Source: Erpobdella octoculata | Lineage: Eukaryota; Annelida; Clitellata; Hirudinida; Erpobdellidae | DNA: 64,000 bases | Reading direction: 5' to 3' | NCBI GenBank assembly: GCA_963978895.1 | Contig: OZ022238.1 | Span: 13,075,447-13,139,446 of the forward strand | Shown here: piece by piece, positions 61,600-64,000 of the stretch | Layout: the number at the start of each line of letters is the position of its first letter | How positions within the stretch are numbered: position 1 is the stretch's first letter | The notes under the pieces: generated by a model | The model's input: only the letters and a program-made list of their open reading frames with translations | Told to the model about the DNA's origin: nothing | Databases searched by the model: none | Position numbers and translations under genes: made by a program

Positions 61600-63006
61600 T
61601 CAGAAAAATGTTTTAATGATAACTGAAATAATAAGAAAGCTGCTTCAAAAACATCCACATGCTTAGCGAATGTCATGTAACTGAACAGTGATTATGCTTT
61701 CCATAAAAAAATATGAATGCAGTAATTATTATCGTTTAATTGTTGTCAGAAAATGTTTATCAAGTACTGCTAATCAGAATGTGTATATCATGTAGTAATA
61801 CATTAAAAATGACGATTTTACTTAGATTCGAACACATGGCCAAAAATCAGAAATCCGGTCGACTCACCGTAGAAGTTTTTTTATTAGTTAATTTGATTAA
61901 TTGAATGATTCGAAATTAGAATCTATAAACGAGTGATGTAAAATAAAAGCCTTCAAAACACTCTCAGTTATTTTACGCATTTTTTTGGTTTTGCAAGCTT
62001 ACAGTAATTTCATTCAAAAGGTTTTGTTTACTGTGCAAAACATGAAACAAGTCGTGGAACTAAAATTGCTGGAAAAAATATTACAAGTGATATTTGACAG
62101 TTAAATCAAATCATATAAATGAACGCTTTCAAACTATTTGTGACACTTCAGATACCTATACATATAAGAAACATGCTTGAATGGTAACTATTTTGTTAGT
62201 TTATTTATTTACATAAACACTTCCTGTAGTCAATATGAAAAACAAAATTAAAAGCAACGAAACCTAATGCAGCCCACACTATTTAAAGTTTAGCCTAAGA
62301 TTATTAGGTCGTCAGATAGACTAAGCACTATGGTGAGCGTTATCATTCTTAAAACGCAAAGTAGAAATAGAAAATAGAAATAGAAATTGATTTTGATTGA
62401 CGTCATTTATCGTACAGCTCGTTGGTATAAGAAAAGTTTCAAAGTAGTACAGGTGTTCATAGTCAGTTTAATGATTTATTTTTTGCAAGTGAAGTATTTT
62501 TATAATCAGAAACAATTTATACTGAATATTTGTGTTTTATTTAAAAATAATAAAACTTTGTTTTTATTTTTTTTAATCTTCATCAGTATTTGCTTGCCGT
62601 GGGTAACAATTATGAAATTGTAAAACTTAATAAATTATTCAACTGTTTTTCTTTATGTGATTTCTTGTTTAACTAATTCAAAAAATAATAAGTTATTTAA
62701 AATGAACAGCACTTCAGATAAGTTTAAATTGTTTTCTATTGAAATAATATTCATTTGTTCATATTATAAAACACAAAAAAATGTTTTTCAATACAATATA
62801 AGTCGTGATCATATAGTTTGGCTAAAATCTAAAATAACTATCATGCAGAGCTAATAAATGAAAATTCTTAGACACATTCAGCTTTTCATGCTACGAGTCT
62901 TTAAAATAGGATGCAATTACACTAATACAACAAATCTTGAACTTCTTTAAAACCAAAAACTTGGTAAACCATAGAGTTTGAAATTAAAATTAATTGTTTA
63001 ATCATT
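61600..63006. other. 3' flank of channel gene 5 and spacer
   Basis: No gene. 61810-61880 has a weak tRNA-like box B (minus strand TGTTCGAATCT) without a cloverleaf I can complete. Short frames at 62387 and 62657 are unrecognised. Confidence 0.45.
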
Positions 63007-64000
63007 TTATGATAAAGTGTTAATTTGAACCTGGTTTTCTTGCTTTTGTGGTTTTTTTTTACAAAATCCTCGGGCTATGAAATAAAACAGTTCAAGTAAC
63101 TCAACAGCTGTCATTGCAGTTATTCCCAACCAGAGACTCAACATGCCTCCTACTAAACCTACCATGACATCCCAAGAGTACATGGGCTTCTCACTTTCCG
63201 AGTAAGAATAATCTTTGTCTAGGATGAATTTCACCAACAATAAAGATTCTTGAACTTGCTTTAAATCAGATACTTTGAAAGTTTTGTTGTTTATTTCATC
63301 AGCAGAAATTTGATTATTTTTCAGTCTGCTGAAATAATCGTAGGCGGCGTAACGATCCTTAACTCTTGGAAAAGCATCGATGCAGTCAGCAAAATAATTT
63401 TCATAAATGCTGAGTTGCATGGAAACGGGTGGCCATGGTGACGATTCTACTGTACTTGTGTAGTCAGTTTCGCTACATGGAAACAGACAGATAGCATCAC
63501 AATCGTTGTCTTCTAGCGACACAAAAATTGCACAGAAATGCTTATCAACATCTTCAAAGTGAGTTAAGTTATCACAAAGTGGAACATCGTTTAGGTTTTC
63601 TGGTATTTCAAGCCAACTTGCAACACATGAACAATTTTTATAAATCATACTTTGCACACAATATTGAGAGCAGATATCTCTTGAGTACGATTCGTTTACA
63701 TTGTAAGGCATATGTTTTTGTGGTGTACAGCCAAAAGAATTGTATGGTTTGTCCAATCTTATAATATCTGTCTGAGTAATTTTTACCACAGTTTCCGTTC
63801 CAGGTCCAACAGAAAAACCTCGTTTAAAATCGGGAGGAGTTCCTCGGGGATGGATTACTATTCGTACACCGCTTGCCTGAGAAGTTGTGAGTGAAGCACT
63901 AAAAGGAATTTGATCAGTTATTGGTGGTCCAATGTTTAAGACAAGTGTCATGCCTTTGATAATTTGTTCAGATGATTTCAAGAAATCTTTGGTTCGAAAT
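63007..64000 (-). CDS. DEG/ENaC-family cation channel subunit, gene 5, 5' part outside the window
   Basis: The frame is open from the window edge to the stop at 63007, about 330 codons of the C-terminal two-thirds. Visible in order: GMTLVLNIGPP, SGVRIVIHPRGTPPDFKRG, GPGTETVVKITQTD, the FGC version of the YGC motif, CSCVASW, CDAICLFPCSETDY, SPWPP, SIYENYF, and TM2 GGMLSLWLGITAMTAVELLEL followed by a Lys/Gln-rich tail longer than in its paralogues. The N-terminus, TM1 and start lie beyond 64000. The first Met in view is not the start. Same strand and family as the other four; the array continues out of the window. Confidence 0.92.
   Translation of the reverse strand, partial: FRTKDFLKSSEQIIKGMTLVLNIGPPITDQIPFSASLTTSQASGVRIVIHPRGTPPDFKRGFSVGPGTETVVKITQTDIIRLDKPYNSFGCTPQKHMPYNVNESYSRDICSQYCVQSMIYKNCSCVASWLEIPENLNDVPLCDNLTHFEDVDKHFCAIFVSLEDNDCDAICLFPCSETDYTSTVESSPWPPVSMQLSIYENYFADCIDAFPRVKDRYAAYDYFSRLKNNQISADEINNKTFKVSDLKQVQESLLLVKFILDKDYSYSESEKPMYSWDVMVGLVGGMLSLWLGITAMTAVELLELFYFIARGFCKKKPQKQENQVQINTLS

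Noticed and set aside
61810..61880. tRNA-like sequence on the minus strand
   Set aside because: Only a weak box B is visible; no acceptor pairing could be completed.

Overview
The window is animal nuclear DNA. It is strongly AT-rich by eye, dense in transposons and microsatellites, and every convincing host gene in it is an intronless DEG/ENaC-type ion channel. The channel proteins (SIRG motif, FPD-x-T-x-C-x-N-x-x-(P/L)-F after TM1, Cys-rich ectodomain, WPP motif, GG-x-L-S-L-W-L-G-I-(T/S) second membrane segment) resemble the peptide-gated sodium channels (HyNaC) of Hydra. Together with CR1-like LINEs, hAT, piggyBac and Helitron debris, this suggests a hydrozoan, most likely Hydra. That identification is inference; no species marker is visible.

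Layout. 1-8.7 kb: decayed transposons (hAT transposase, LINE ORF1, LINE RNase H, LINE endonuclease) around a large foldback repeat (4.87-7.04 kb) bracketed by inverted 21-bp arrays. 9.5-10.4 kb: a non-autonomous hAT element. 11.0-12.6 kb: intact channel gene 1. 13.7-17.2 kb: a shattered piggyBac. 18.0 kb: a 120-bp hAT MITE. 19.4-21.2 kb: a channel pseudogene fragment with its 5' flank, split by a 1.17-kb hAT insertion. 23.2-24.7 kb: channel gene 2, with one homopolymer frameshift. 25.1-32.2 kb: a nest of Helitron-like repeats, a solo LTR and, inside that, a gag-protease-only LTR retrotransposon. 32.5-33.8 kb: a tRNA-derived SINE with a long ATT tail and a hAT transposase remnant. 36.9-38.7 kb: intact channel gene 3 plus a tandem duplication of its 3' end. 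39.2-45.5 kb: SINE, hAT zinc finger, tandem arrays and a nearly complete CR1-like LINE. 45.7-48.5 kb: a composite hAT element. 46.8-54.8 kb: five same-strand copies of a ~345-bp repeat. 51.5-53.0 kb: channel gene 4, broken by a small deletion. 54.8-60.8 kb: Helitron-like repeats and very long microsatellites. 60.9-61.6 kb: LINE reverse transcriptase fragment. 63.0-64.0 kb: channel gene 5, running off the window.

All five channel genes and the pseudogene lie on the minus strand, so this is a tandem paralogue cluster whose spacers filled with mobile DNA. DEG/ENaC channels are trimers, so neighbouring paralogues could supply subunits of one another's channels; nothing here shows which combine. 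Four unrelated reading frames (one channel, one gag, two LINE ORFs) each carry exactly one surplus base in an A/T homopolymer, and removing it gives an exact whole-codon length each time. This could be assembly error or real slippage and should be settled before calling pseudogenes.

No rRNA, CRISPR, operon or bacterial-type feature is present. I did not find a convincing unknown molecular system. The most unusual items are the channel array, the Helitron-like twin elements with two CTAG ends, and the gag-protease-only retroelement.
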